From: Mytilus galloprovincialis
Lineage: Eukaryota; Mollusca; Bivalvia; Mytilida; Mytilidae
NCBI RefSeq assembly: GCF_965363235.1
Contig: NC_134845.1
Location: forward strand, 8,866,101-8,930,100
Length of the DNA: 64,000 bases
Direction: 5' to 3'
The translations under genes were made by a program, and so were the position numbers. Below are positions 47,570 through 60,198 of the stretch, piece by piece (the first letter of the stretch is position 1; the number at the start of each line of letters is the position of its first letter). The notes below the pieces were generated by a model that saw only the letters and a list, made by a program, of their open reading frames with translations, was not told the origin of the DNA and did no database searches.

Positions 47570-47576
47570 TTTTATA
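47570..47576 (-). promoter_or_regulatory. TATA box of the stanniocalcin-like gene
   Basis: TATAAAA on the minus strand, in the context ATCATATAAAAACATTCC, lies 45 bp upstream of the ATG. With a usual 25-30 bp to the start site, the 5' leader would be only about 10-20 bp. Confidence 0.5.
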
Positions 47577-48889
47577 TGATCATGATGATGTCAATGAATC
47601 ATTTGTTTTTCAGACAGTTTTATGTTATTAATCGGCTGATTAATTAGCATTTACTTCGTCATCTCCATAAAAAAAAACAAAGAAAAAATTATAATCACAA
47701 CAAATGACAGGTATATATTTGGGTACATTGACAATCGACATAATGTTGTTTGTTATCTTTGTGTCCTGTGGCAATTTGTAAATTCAGTAAAAAGATGTTT
47801 CATAACTATTAAACAAATGTGTATGTATATGTATGTACATTTTATTGATTAAATAATGCAAACATATCCCAGGTATAAAACAGATAGTTTTCAATATGGG
47901 ACAAAAAATAAAGATGAATACAAAGGTACACTGCAAGATACAATAAAACAGATTATGTTCACAGGATTTCGATTGCAATATATTTTGGGTAGGCACTTAA
48001 AGTTAACCATCGAGGGACGTTAACTACCGAGGGTAGTAATGAATATTCATCTTTACCGGATGATTGACAGCGATGTAAATAAAAACATGAGAGTGATTAC
48101 CGTGTGTCAACGTCATATCAAATTAATTCAATTTAATTGTTAGAAATACTGTTTTCTGCTGAAAATTAAAAAATAAATAAAATGGAATGGAATGGAATGG
48201 AATTGAGCTATGTACAATACAGTAAATATTAGCAATTAGAATTAGACGGTAGACAAGCATATTTTGCCTATTGATTCTTTTTTGCATGCCTATTTGGTTA
48301 TATTATAATGCACTAATTGTTTTGATACTGTTTAATTTTTAAATAAGACCCATATGTGAACCATTTATGCACTTTTAATATAAAGATCAGATTCACACAG
48401 GATCATACAGTTCGAGCTAACTATTTTATGTACAAGAGCTATTACTGAAGAAACGGTGATGCTTAGATAACCTCCCTTTGCTAGAATATGGGATGACGCA
48501 AAATGAACTATATCACTGTGCAAGAACGGAATAGCAAAGTGAATATATAAATCAAACTGTATTGGGATGATTTGGTAAACGTTTATCCAACTTACTGGAT
48601 ATTTTATGAAAGATTTTGCCATTTGTATAGATGAATTATACCTTTTCAAATAAAGTTGGGAGAATAATACACTAATTATAGATTTTTTGGCAACTTAAAC
48701 GAACTAATCTTGTCAAATATACATCAAATTTTTGAATGTAAATTTGTTGCGTGCAATTGTTAAATAGTTAATGCGATGAGTGTCATTATAGCCTGAAATG
48801 AGATTTTGATTGATTAATTCAAACGCAATACTTCAAAATGCGAGTCTTAATTATTGTCGCAATAATAAAAACCTCGCATTAATTTCTGA
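47577..48889. other. Gene-free stretch with a GGAAT microsatellite
   Basis: No gene is supported. A short (GGAAT)n run lies at 48183-48203. At 47999-48033 GTTAACTACCGAGGGTAG resembles the core of the satellite monomer found from 50.7 kb. The 94-codon minus frame at 48365-48649 has no supporting motif. Confidence 0.45.
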
Positions 48890-49020
48890 ATTTACAGACA
48901 TCTGTACCGTCAGCGTACCGTGATCTGTTAAAGGTTTCTTTTAATAGTTAATTCCGGTGTCACTTTGTCTCTTTTAGAGAGTTGTCTCATTGGCAATCAT
49001 GCCATATCTTCTTTTTTTAT
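48890..49020 (+). repeat. Dispersed repeat family A, end block
   Basis: Reads GTACCGTGATCTGTTAAAGG, TTAATTCCGGTGTCACTTTG and TTGTCTCATTGGCAATCATG, followed by a T-rich end. Confidence 0.65.
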
Positions 49021-49179
49021 ATAATAAAACAAAAACCTGAACGACTTTACATTATAAATTAAAATGCATCCTAGTCGTGATGGAGACAGAGTCAAATGAA
49101 CAAATGGACTAGATGAAACTGAACGAAAAAAAGAAAGAAAACACCAATTTGATCTGATAGGGGTGAATTCTATTCTATT

Positions 49180-49700
49180 CTTTATTCAAACTCGAGTTTG
49201 GTTTGGAACCGTATCTATTGCGATTATTACCCAAGGACAGATATTACATATCTAAACTTCGATGCTCCAATTTGAAGTTACCTATTGAGACGGGTAGATG
49301 GGCGGGGATCGCGAGGGAAAATAGAATATGTACATTATGTAATGAGGGAATAGGGGATGAGTTTCATATATTGTTTACCTGTAAAAATGCTGATGTTTCT
49401 GCTCTTAGATCAAAGTTTGTACCAAATTACTATGTAATGAATCCAAGCAAGAAGAAATTCACTGGCTTGTTGTCTATATGTAACGTACAAGTTCAAAGGA
49501 AATTATCAATTTTCGTGAAGAAAATTATAAAATACTTAATCTAATTATACCAATTGTCTTTTAAAATATACTATGTATTTGTGTTTCGTTTGTCCTGTCT
49601 CGCTATATATTATTTTAAGATGGTTGTATATATTATTGTCCTCTTGTACACAAGTATGTGTCTGAGGTTATGAATAAAATCTTGAAATCTTGATACGAGA
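49180..49700 (+). mobile_element. LINE 3' end: ORF2 C-terminus plus 3' tail
   Basis: The frame at 49203-49544 encodes ISKLRCSNLKLPIETGRWAG, then RENRICTLCNEGIGDEFHIL and FTCKNADV, a complete C-x2-C...H-x4-C LINE tail. After the stop, a 3' untranslated part runs to GAATAAAATCTTGAAATCTT at about 49690, the duplicated tail motif typical of LINE integrations. The 5' part is missing (truncated at about 49180). It is more intact than the relative at 39724-40104. Confidence 0.8.
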
Positions 49701-49704
49701 AAAG

Positions 49705-50445
49705 ATTATATTTGCTTCGGCTTTTTCCATTTGCGCCAATCTGCACTTAATTAGCGCCTATTTTTTTATTTCTTTGCGCCAAATTTATTTTCTTCATTTG
49801 CACAAATTAACAGGTAAACACAAGTCATGAGGCATATAAGATGTATAGAATTTATTTATATAATAACAAAAATATTCCTTCTGGCCTTTTGCCACCTGCC
49901 ACTTGCTCACACGTGACGGGGAGGAGGAGGGGGATTGAAAGCAGGACAAGTTTATTGCAAGTGTACATCACACTTGAAGTAGCACTTTATAAAATAAGAT
50001 TGTAACTGTTTGACATAAAAAGCACATTTGCATATGCACAAATCTTTTTTAACTGAGTATTGTCATGCAACACTTCTGTTGAACTGCAACCTTGTGATAT
50101 CTTCCCTACAATAAAGCATCCCCTTTTTTATCAAAATTTTTATAAGTTAAAGCCTGTTTTTTTCTTTATGGCATCGGTTCCATATATGAAAGTAAATGTT
50201 CGGGTACCAGAAGTGTGATTAAATTATGATACCCATGAGCTCAACATGTGTCTATACACACATTTATCTATATTGTAGCTTGTGTTCATTGAATTGCTGC
50301 GTTTGGTTAAACAAGTTTAATTTTATCATCTAAATTTATCAGACCTAACCTTTCGAATCAATTTGGCGCAAATTAAAAAATGTCAATGTGCGCAAATGAA
50401 AAAAAAATATGCTTTTTCAAAATTGGCGTAATTGTCATACGTACA
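49705..50445. mobile_element. Element with diverged inverted ends containing TTTGCGCCAA words
   Basis: The left end has TTTTTCCATTTGCGCCAATC and AATTAGCGCC. The right end has TTTGGCGCAAATTAAAAAAT and GTGCGCAAATGAAAAAAAAA. These are inverted relatives over about 45 bp with gaps. The interior is non-coding. Confidence 0.5.
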
Positions 50446-50689
50446 TTCACCGATCACATATTACTGGTTAGATTAAAAAATAATATATGATTTAGATTAA
50501 GAAGTACTTTAAGAAATTGATTGATTGTTGTTTGCCATCAGTACAGCCGCAAATATTTCAGACAAGTTCAGGGAGAAAACTAAATAATGAATACAATAGG
50601 GAATGTTACTGGTCAAATAAATGTCATCGGTCATTCAGAGTGAACTATAGATACGAAACTTTGGACTGTCGATTGAAAATAGTTTGTTT

Positions 50690-53600
50690 TGATAACAACC
50701 GCCGGTAGGTATAGACAAATACGGTTGATAGACGGTATATAGGAGCACTAAATTCTATGTTAACCACCGACAGTAGGTATAAAGAAATATTATTGAAAGA
50801 CCGTATATAAAGGAGCACTATATTTTACGTTAACCACCGACGGTAGGTATAAAGAAATACTGTTAATAGACGGTATATAGGAGCACTATATTGTATGTTA
50901 ACCACCGACGGTAGGTAAATTCAGATACTTCTGAGAGACGGTATATATGAGCACTATATGCGGACCATATAATACGTTATATTGACCATCGACGGTAGGT
51001 ATAAATGAAAACTGTTGATAGACGGTTTATAGAAGCACTTTATTGTATGTTAACCACCGACAGTATGTATAGACACATAATTTTGATAGACAGCACTATA
51101 TTTTACGTTAACCACCGACGGTAGGTATAGACAAATACTTTTGATATACAGTATATAGGAGTACTGTATTGCTTGTTAACCACCGATGGTAGGTATAAAC
51201 AGGTACTGTTGATATACGGTATATAGGAGTACTATATGTCATGTTAACCACCGACGGTAGGTATAGACTAAATACTGTTGATAGACAGTATATAGGACTA
51301 TATTGCATGTTAACCACCGACGATAGGTATAGACAAATACTGTTGATATACGGTATATAGGTGCACTGTATTGCATGTTAACCACCGACGGTGGGTATAG
51401 AAACAGGTTAGAAACAGTGTTGATAGACGGTATATAGGAGCACTATATTGCATGTTAACCACCGATGGTAGGTTTAGAATAATACTGATAATAGACGGTA
51501 TATAGGTGCACTGTATTATATGTTAACCACCGACGGTAGGTAGAGAAAATAGTATTGATAGACGGTATATAGGAGTACTGTAATGCTTGTTAACCACCGA
51601 TGGTAGGTATAGACAGGTACTGTTTATATACGGTATATAGGAGTACTGTATGGCATGTTAACCACCGACGGTAGGTACAGACAAATACTATTGATAGACG
51701 ATATATAGGAGTACTGTATGGCATGTTAACCACCAACGGTAGGTATAGACAAATACTGTTGATAGACAGTATATAGGAGGACTATATTGCATGTTAATCA
51801 CCGACGGTAGGTATAGACAAATACTGTTGATAGACGGTATATAGGAGCACTATATTGTATGTTAACTACCAACAGTAGGTATAGACTAAAACTCTTGATA
51901 GACGGTATATAGGAGCACTATATTGTATGTTAACCACCGACGGTAGGTATAGACAAATACTGTTGATAGACGGTATATACACATGTAGGAGCACTATATT
52001 GTATGTTAACTACCGACAGTAGATATAGACAAATACTGTTGATAGACGGTATATAGGAGCAATATATTGTATGTTAACTACCAACAGTATGTAAAGACTA
52101 AAACTCTTGATAGACGATATATGTAATAGCACTATATCGTATGTTAATCACCGACGGTAGGTATAGACAAATACTGGTGATAGACGGTATATAGGATCAC
52201 TATATTGTATGTTAACTACCGACAGTAGGTATAGACAAATACTGGTGATAGACGGTATATAGGAGCACTATATTGTATGTTAACCACCGACGGTAGGTAT
52301 AGACAAATACTGCTGATAGACGGTATATAGGAGCACTAAATTGTATGTTAACCACCGACGGTAGGTATAGACAAATACTGTTGATAGACGGTATATAGGT
52401 GCAATATATTGTATGTTACCTTCCGACAGTAGGTATAGACAAATACTGTTGATAGACGGTATATAGGAACACTATATTGTATGTTAACTACTGACAGTAG
52501 GTATAGACAAATACTGGTGATAGACAGTATATAGGAGCACTATATTGTATGTTAACTACCGACAGTAGGTATAGACTAATACTGTTGATAGACGGTATAT
52601 AGGAGCACTACATTGTACGTTAACTACCAACAGTAGGTATAGACTAAAACTCTTGATAGACGGTATATAGGAGCACTATATTGTATGTTAACCACCGACG
52701 GTAGGTATAAAAAAAATACTGTTGATAGACGGTATATAGAAGCACTATATTGTATGTTAACTACCGACAGTAGGTATAGACACATACTGTTGATAGACGG
52801 TATATAGGAGCACTATATTGTATGTTAGCTACCAACAGTAGGTATAGACTAAAACTCTTGATAGACGGTATATATAATAGCACTATATCGTATGTTAATC
52901 ATCGACGGTAGGTATAGACAAATACTGTTGATAGACGGTATATAGGAGCACTATATTGTATGTTAAATACCGACATTAGGTATAGACAAATACTGGTGAT
53001 AGACGGTATATAGGAGCACTATATTGTATGTTAACTACCGATAGAAGGTATAGACAAATACTGTTGATAGACTGTATATAGGAGCACTATATTGTATGTT
53101 AACTACCGACGGTAGGTATAGACAAATACTGGTGATAGACGGTATATAGGAGCACTATATTGTATGTTAACTACCGACAGTAGGTATAGACAAATACTGT
53201 TGATAGACGGTAGATAGGAGCACTATATTGTATGTTAACCACCGACGGTAGGTATAGACAAATACTGTTAATAGACGGTATATAGGAGCACTATATTGTA
53301 TGTTAATCACCGACGGTAGGTAAATTCAGATACTTCTGACAGACGGTATATATGAGCACTATATACGGACCATATAATACGTTATATTGACCATCGATGG
53401 TAGGTATAAATGAAAACTGTTGATAGACGGTTTATAGGAGCACTTTATTGTATGTTAACCACCGACGGTAGGTATAGACTAAATATTGTTGATAGACAGT
53501 ATATAGGAGGACTATATTGCATGTTAACCACCGACGATAGGTATAGACAAATACTGTTGATATACGGTATATAGGTGCACTGTATTGCATGTTAACCACC

Positions 53601-56597
53601 GACGGTGGGTATAGAAACAGGTTAGAAACATAGTGTTGATAAGACGGTATATAGGAGCACTATATTGCATGTTAACCACCGATGGTAGGTTTAGAATAAT
53701 ACTGATAATAGACGGTATATAGGTGCACTGTATTATATGTTAACCACCGACGGTAGGTAGAGAAAAATAGTATTGATAGACGGTATATAGGAGTACTGTA
53801 ATGCTTGTTAACCACCGATGGTAGGTATAGACAGGTACTGTTGATATACGGTATATAGGAGTACTGTATGGCATGTTAACCACCGACGGTAGGTACAGAC
53901 AAATACTGTTGATAGACGATATATAGGAGTACTGTATGGCATGTTAACCACCAACGGTAGGTATAGACAAATACTGTTGATAGACAGTATATAGGAGGAC
54001 TATATTGCATGTTAACCACCGACGGTAGGTATAGACAAATACTGTTGATAGACGGTATATAGGAGCACTATATTGTATGTTAACTACCAACAGTAGGTAT
54101 AGACTAAAACTCTTGATAGACGGTATATAGGAGCACTATATTGTATGTTAACCATCGACGGTAGGTATAGACAAATACTGTTGATAGACTGTATATACAC
54201 ATGTAGGAGCACTATATTGTATGTTAACTACCGACAGTAGGTATAGACAAATACTGTTGATAGACGGTATATAGGAGCACTATATTGTATGTTAACTACC
54301 AACAGTAGGTACAGACTAAAACACTTGATAGACGATATATGTAATATCACTATATCGTATGTTAATCACCGACGGTAGGTATAGACAAATACTGGTGACA
54401 GACGGTATATAGGAGCACTATATTGTATGTTAATCACCGACAGTAGGTATAAACAAATACTGGTGATAGACGGTATATAGGGGCACTATATTGTATGTTA
54501 ACCACCGACGGTAGGTATAGACTAAATATTGTTGATATACAGTATATAGGAGGACTATATTGCATGTTAACCACCGACGATAGGTATAGACAAATACTGT
54601 TGATATACGGTATATAGGTGCACTGTATTGCATGTTAACCACCGACGGTGGGTATAGAAACAGGTTAGAAACATAGTGTTGATAAGACGGTATATAGGAG
54701 CACTATATTGCATGTTAACCACCGATGGTAGGTTTAGAATAATACTGATAATAGACGGTATATAGGTGCACTGTATTATATGTTAACCACCGACGGTAGG
54801 TAGAGAAAAATAGTATTGATAGACGGTATATAGGGGTACTGTAATGCTTGTTAACCACCGATGGTAGGTATAGACAGGTACTGTTGATATACGGTATATA
54901 GGAGTACTGTATGGCATGTTAACCACCGACGGTAGGTACAGACAAATACTGTTGATAGACGATATATAGGAGTACTGTATGGCATGTTAACCACCAACGG
55001 TAGGTATAGACAAATACTGTTGATAGACAGTATATAGGAGGACTATATTGCATGTTAACCACCGACGGTAGGTATAGACAAATACTGTTGATAGACGGTA
55101 TATAGGAGCACTATATTGTATGTTAACTACCAACAGTAGGTATAGACTAAAACTCTTGATAGACGGTATATAGGAGCACTATATTGTATGTTAACCATCG
55201 ACGGTAGGTATAGACAAATACTGTTGATAGACGGTATATACACATGTAGGAGCACTATATTGTATGTTAACTACCGACAGTAGGTATAGACAAATACTGT
55301 TGATAGACGGTATATAGGAGCACTATATTGTATGTTAACTACCGACGGTAGGTATAGACAAATACTGCTGATAGATGGTATATAGGAGCACTATATTGTA
55401 TGTTAACTACCGACGGTAGGTATAGACACATACTGTTGATAGACGGTATATAGGAACACTATATTGTATGTTAACTACCGACAGTAGGTATTAGACAAAT
55501 ACTGTTGATAGACGGTATATAGGAGCACTATATTGTATGTTAACTACCGACAGTAGGTATAGACAAATACTGTTGATAGACGGTATATAGGAGCACTATA
55601 TTGTATGTTAACCACCGACGGTAGGTATAGACAAATACTGTTGATATACGGTAAATAGGAGTACTGTATTGCATGTTAACCACCGACGGTAGGTATAGAT
55701 AAATAATGTTGGTAGACGGTATATAGGAGCACTATATCGCATGTAAACTACCGACGGTAGGTTTAGAAAAATACTGATAATAGACGGTATATAGGAGCAT
55801 TATATTGCATGTTAACCACCAACGGTAGGTATAGACAAATACTGTTGATAGACGGTGTAAAGGAGTACTAATTCGTATGTTAACCACCGACGGTAGGTAT
55901 AGACAAATACTGTTGATATACGGTGAATAGGAGTACTGTATTGCATGTTAACCACCGACGGTAGGTATAGATAGAATGAAATTCAAAACAGTGTGGCTGT
56001 GGCCATTGATTGACACATTAAATTCATCCATTGACTGGGACAATTTACATGAACGTTTGTCTGTAACGACCACTGTTAACGACGTACCTACGATAGACAT
56101 TTAAACTGTGGGGTCACCAAAGGTTTCTTAACGCCTTTAATTATAAAATAATTCAAAAAATTAATCAGGAATAACCTTTATGTTTTGATTTACATAATTG
56201 ATATAAATCAAAACATCGTGTTATTTCTGATTAGTTTTTCGAATTACTTTATTAAGTTGTTGAGAACCTTTGGTGACCCCATAGTTTAAGTGTCTTTAAA
56301 AAGTACATAGTGAGCAATGGTAGTTACATACAAACGTTCACCTTAATTGTCCCAGTCAATGGATGAAGTTAATGTGTCAATCAATGGCCACAGCCACACT
56401 GTTTTGAATTTCATTATAAATACTGTTTGTAGACGGTATATAGGAGCACTATATCGCATGTTAACTACCGAAGGTAGGTTTAGAAAAATACTGATAATAG
56501 ACGGTATATAGGAGCATTATATTGCATGTTAACTACCGACAGTAGGTATAGACAAATAATGTTGATAGACGGTATATAGGAGCACTATATTGTATGT
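50690..56597 (+). repeat. Satellite array, monomer about 68 bp, with higher-order repeats
   Basis: The consensus monomer reads GTTAACCACCGACGGTAGGT, ATAGACAAATACTGTTGATA, GACGGTATATAGGAGCACTA and TATTGTAT. Roughly 75-80 monomers run in one orientation, interrupted by a MITE at 55974-56415. Variant monomers mark higher-order units: AAACAGGTTAGAAAC occurs at 51401, 53625 and 54658, and ACATGTAGGAG at 51981, 54199 and 55242. Spacings are therefore about 2.22 kb and 1.03-1.04 kb. The motif with TATGCGGACCATATAATAC at about 50960 and its near copy at 53364 mark a longer duplication. Open frames inside are by-products. Confidence 0.93.
55974..56415. mobile_element. Long-inverted-repeat MITE inserted in the satellite
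   Basis: The left arm begins GAATGAAATTCAAAACAGTG then TGGCTGTGGCCATTGATTGA. The right arm is its near-perfect reverse complement ending at 56415. The arms are at least 100 bp long, and further complementary blocks inside (GGGGTCACCAAAGGTTTCTT and its inverted partner; TTTTGATTTACATAATTGAT) extend the fold over most of the 442 bp. ATA on both sides (55971-55973, 56416-56418) restores the expected monomer sequence when one copy is removed, so the target duplication is probably 3 bp. Confidence 0.85.
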
Positions 56598-56601
56598 TAA
56601 C

Positions 56602-56783
56602 ATGCAATATAGTCCTCCTATATACTGTCTATCAACAGTATTTGTCTATACCTACCGTTGGTGGTTAACATGCCATACAGTACTCCTATATATCGTCTAT
56701 CAACAGTATTTGTCTGTACCTACCGTCGGTGGTTAACATGCCATACAGTACTCCTATATACCGTATATAAACAGTACCTGTTT
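56602..56783 (-). repeat. Inverted satellite segment
   Basis: From 56602 the array continues in reverse orientation for about 2.7 monomers (ATGCAATATAGTCCTCCTAT, then TACCTACCGTTGGTGGTTAA, then CATGCCATACAGTACTCC twice) and stops at CAGTACCTGT. Read in reverse complement it matches the block at 51613-51793 almost base for base, including the TGTTTATATA variant absent from the later higher-order copies. Confidence 0.9.
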
Positions 56784-57899
56784 AATTAAACCATATTCTT
56801 TATGTGTTTGTCCGAAGTCGGGTGCATGGTGTTGTATAGATTGTTGTTATTATATAGGTTTTTTTTACGTTTATTGTTTTAGCATAGATCTGACCGATGG
56901 TTTTCTGTTTTGAATTGTTTTGTTATTTAAGTTTTCATATCTTCTTTTTTTAACATATACTCGTCTAATCTGATTAATATCTACATTTATCGATGTCGTA
57001 ACTCGTTAACAATCAAAGATATTGGCATTATATGATTGGTGTCTCAGGTTGTTGCTGAAAAAGCCATACTTTTTACATCTTATTATATTATAATTATCTT
57101 AAAGTACTATTATAAAGATGTTTTTCCCCCGAGACTTGTTTGTAATATCGATATTGTGATGTTAGGAGTTTGTTAAACACCTTTAATTTCAACTTGACTG
57201 ATATAGATATCATCATGACACTCAGTCTTATTGATTGTACTACACATTTGGTGAACTTATATTAATACTTAGTAAACAATAAAACTGATTATTATTGGTT
57301 TCATGTAAAGAATACTATTTTCTATCATTTTTGACACATTTTATATCCGTTACTATTTAGATGCAAAGAATGTTAAAATATTTGTCATCTTTGGTCTAAA
57401 AATAAACACTGCATGTGTTTAGATGCATGAAAATGTAGACAAAAATTTCTTATTACTTCTCTACATTAAGAACAAGTCACTCTACATATATGTTACCAGA
57501 TACCATTTCGTCAAACTGAAAACTTTAAATGTCGTTACTCCTCTAAATTAGATCATTGTAGATTCATGCTAATGTCGTTACTCCTCTAAATTAGATCATT
57601 GTAGATTGATGCTATGATCATGTTATGCTTTGCATGGGCAGAAGTCAAAAGTCAACATGGTCAACTTGGTTTGTCAAATTTAGATCATTATCAAAACTAC
57701 TGTTGACCCCCCACTTGAAATGTAATCAATTGTGTCCTCGACACATGAGTTTGGATATCTGTTGGTATATTCGTCTTTTCTTTTATAATATCTTAAGTGT
57801 TTAAACAACTTTTAAAATAACAAAAACTGATCACTCTTTTTTTTTTAATGTTTCAAGTGGTGAAGTCGGCAAATCCATCCTTTCGTTAATGTTACCCGA
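56784..57899. other. Gene-free stretch with a short tandem duplication
   Basis: No exon is supported. A 42-bp direct duplication (GTCGTTACTCCTCTAAATTA, GATCATTGTAGATT...) lies at 57532-57612. Confidence 0.5.
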
Positions 57900-58240
57900 A
57901 TGTGACCTACCAAATTAGACTTATTACCGATTTGTATTAACATGAGTAACACGACAGGTGCCTTATGCGGAGTAGGATCTGCTTAGAACCTTCTGGTGCA
58001 ACTAAGATCACTCATACTCTTTGTTGGGTTCGTGTTGATCAGTATTTAGTTTGCTATGTTGTCTTTTGTGTACCCAGCTGTATCAGTGTGTATTGTCTGT
58101 TGGTCTAAGCAGGAACAGATATACTGTTCCCAGGTCTAAGTTTTCTAATTTAAATTTGCCATTGCGTTGTCAGTTAATTTTCGACTTCAATGAGTTTGAA
58201 TGTCACTTTGGTATCTTTTGTCCTTCTTTGTTTCAACTTA
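57900..58240 (+). repeat. Dispersed repeat family D, diverged copy
   Basis: Contains CATGAGTAACACGACAGGTG, GTAGGATCTGCTTAGAACCT, GATCACTCATACTCTTTGTT and GGGTTCGTGTTGATCAGTAT, the reverse complement of the family at 41255-41530, followed by a GACTTCAATGAGTTTGAATG block. The 102-codon frame starting at 58051 comes from the repeat and is not accepted as a gene. Confidence 0.6.
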
Positions 58241-58924
58241 ATCATGTTAATGTTTCATCTCAAATTGTTTCATACACAAGAATGATTGACATTTATTTTT
58301 TTACATTAATCAGGACACGTGATATGTTATTGATAAATCGTATAAATAGTTATCATTGATTTAAACGGAAAACACTAAATACCCTGTTATTATTTGTAAT
58401 ATATCTCTTTTACCTTAAATGTGATAAAAAAAATCCACAGCAAGTGAACTTTTAGAAGGATTTCCAAATATAATTCTTCAAAAAAAAAAAAAAAAAATAT
58501 TAAGTCAGCGTTTACTGTTGTCAATGGCCATTTGAAAATAGCATACACATTTTTTCTTTTCCTTCTATGTTTCTATAGTGGTTATTGTACCTTTGACTTT
58601 TAAAAAAATCATAACAATTTCATTTTTCGTCGCAGTTAATTTTTCCATAGCAGTTAAAGATTGAAAAATGATGAAACAATCTAATATCAAGAAATTTCTT
58701 TTTTAAATCAATGATTTCTGTTGTCAACTGCATTTTGAAATGCATACTCCAAACCTCCGTTCGACAGATGTCTTGTGTACAGTTTACAAATGAATCGACA
58801 TAATAGAAAGGTTGACGTTATAAAAGTTTCTGCTTTGCCCACTTTCATTATTTAGAAATAAAAAGTTGTAATTGTTTTTGAAATTTTTATCGAATTTTAA
58901 GAGATTTGATACAAAAAAATGTAT

Positions 58925-59507
58925 CAAAATGACGGTTTTTTTTTTATGAATTTGATATACCGTGGCCATGATATATTTCGATAAAAAAAATGAACAATAG
59001 AATAACACAGATACATTCAAAACCGAGGTTATGTCAATTTCTTAAACTTATGATGATTTTTTTTAAACTTGGGTTATCTCGCTTGGAAATTTCCAATATT
59101 CTTGAACATGATGTGATGAACGGTTATTGTCATGTCAAATCATCGAATCATGTCCATAAAAACCCTTAATTGGAAATAAAAGTCAATTTCATCTCTTTTG
59201 TAGAAAGTTTAGTCTTCAACAAAACCTTTTTATCTTTAAATGTTAATCGATATGGAGTATAGCCATTATAATTAGTTGTATATATGTGGTTATTATTTAT
59301 AGTCGGCATGTTAGTAATTTTAGATTGATATACGTATGTTATTCTGAATTGATAATTAATAGAACCCACTTGGACTAAAATTACATAAAAGAAATTGACA
59401 TAACCTCGGTTTTGAATGTATCTGTGTTATTCTATTGTTCATTTTTTTATCGAAATATATCATGGCCATGCACGGTATATCAAATTCATAAAAAAAAAAT
59501 GAGTTGC
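58925..59507. mobile_element. Fold-back element with arms of about 115 bp
   Basis: The left arm (58926-59044) reads ATGAATTTGATATACCGTGG, CCATGATATATTTCGATAAA and ATACATTCAAAACCGAGGTT. The right arm (59390-59506) is its reverse complement with few changes, including a CATGCACGG versus CCGTGG difference. The loop of about 345 bp is AT-rich and non-coding. No target duplication was resolved. Confidence 0.75.
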
Positions 59508-59589
59508 CAAACCACTTTAGAACTGAAACATCTTTTACCCAATTCAAGAGTCTAATAAACTCATGGAATGGCAACTCATGCCATTGCAA

Positions 59590-59935
59590 TGCATGTGCTT
59601 AGTTTTATTTATTTTATGTTACAGCTTGAAATATAATAGTGCTGCTTTTTGTGAATGTTTGCTTAGCTTTTTATAATTTGTGAATGCTGTGCTTTATTTT
59701 TTATGTTTGCTTTTAGTGCTTATTCTTATGCATGTATAGAATATAGTATTTAAATAGTGTAGCCTAAATGTGCATGAAATGTATGTTCTCTACTTACAAT
59801 GTCTTTTATATTTTATGTTTTAATATTTGTATTGTGTATGTTTGTTATGTAAATGTATTCATTTGTCGGTTATAAAAGCTTATGTAACATGCCGACTATA
59901 AATAAAGCTTTGAATTGAATTGAATTGTGGTGACG
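59590..59935 (+). mobile_element. Probable retroelement 3' tail
   Basis: T-rich sequence with repeated GTGAATG, TGTTTGC and TGCTTTA words ends in CCGACTATAAATAAAGCTTT, then GAATTGAATTGAATTG. An AATAAA signal followed by a short tandem tail is typical of a LINE 3' end. No ORF part is attached. Confidence 0.5.
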
Positions 59936-60198
59936 TTTGTTAAAGTACAAAGATAAAAGTGAAATCCGGAAAGTTTTGCCCGTTACTAAACTAAAATTAC
60001 TCATACCACGAACTGGATTTTGGGACAATCGGAACAACTCGGCCTTTCTGGTTGCACGAAGAAATAACTGCGTAGCGAGAATGGCCGAGTAGTTACGATT
60101 GGATTTTGGGATTCTGATCTTACATTGCTCTTGGAAAAAACTACAGACTGGTATCCAGTTGTAAACATCACACGTGCGAAAATCTCCTTGAAATTGAG

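Noticed and set aside
51108-51317. Minus-strand open frame with repeated YTYHRWLT-like motifs, and the similar one at 54430-54642
   Set aside because: Both are translations of the 68-bp satellite. No start, splice or codon signal supports a protein.
50690-56597. CRISPR-like regular repeat
   Set aside because: There are no unique spacers, whole monomers repeat, and the setting is a eukaryotic nuclear genome.
58051-58359. 102-codon plus-strand open frame
   Set aside because: It starts inside repeat family D and has no splice or family support.
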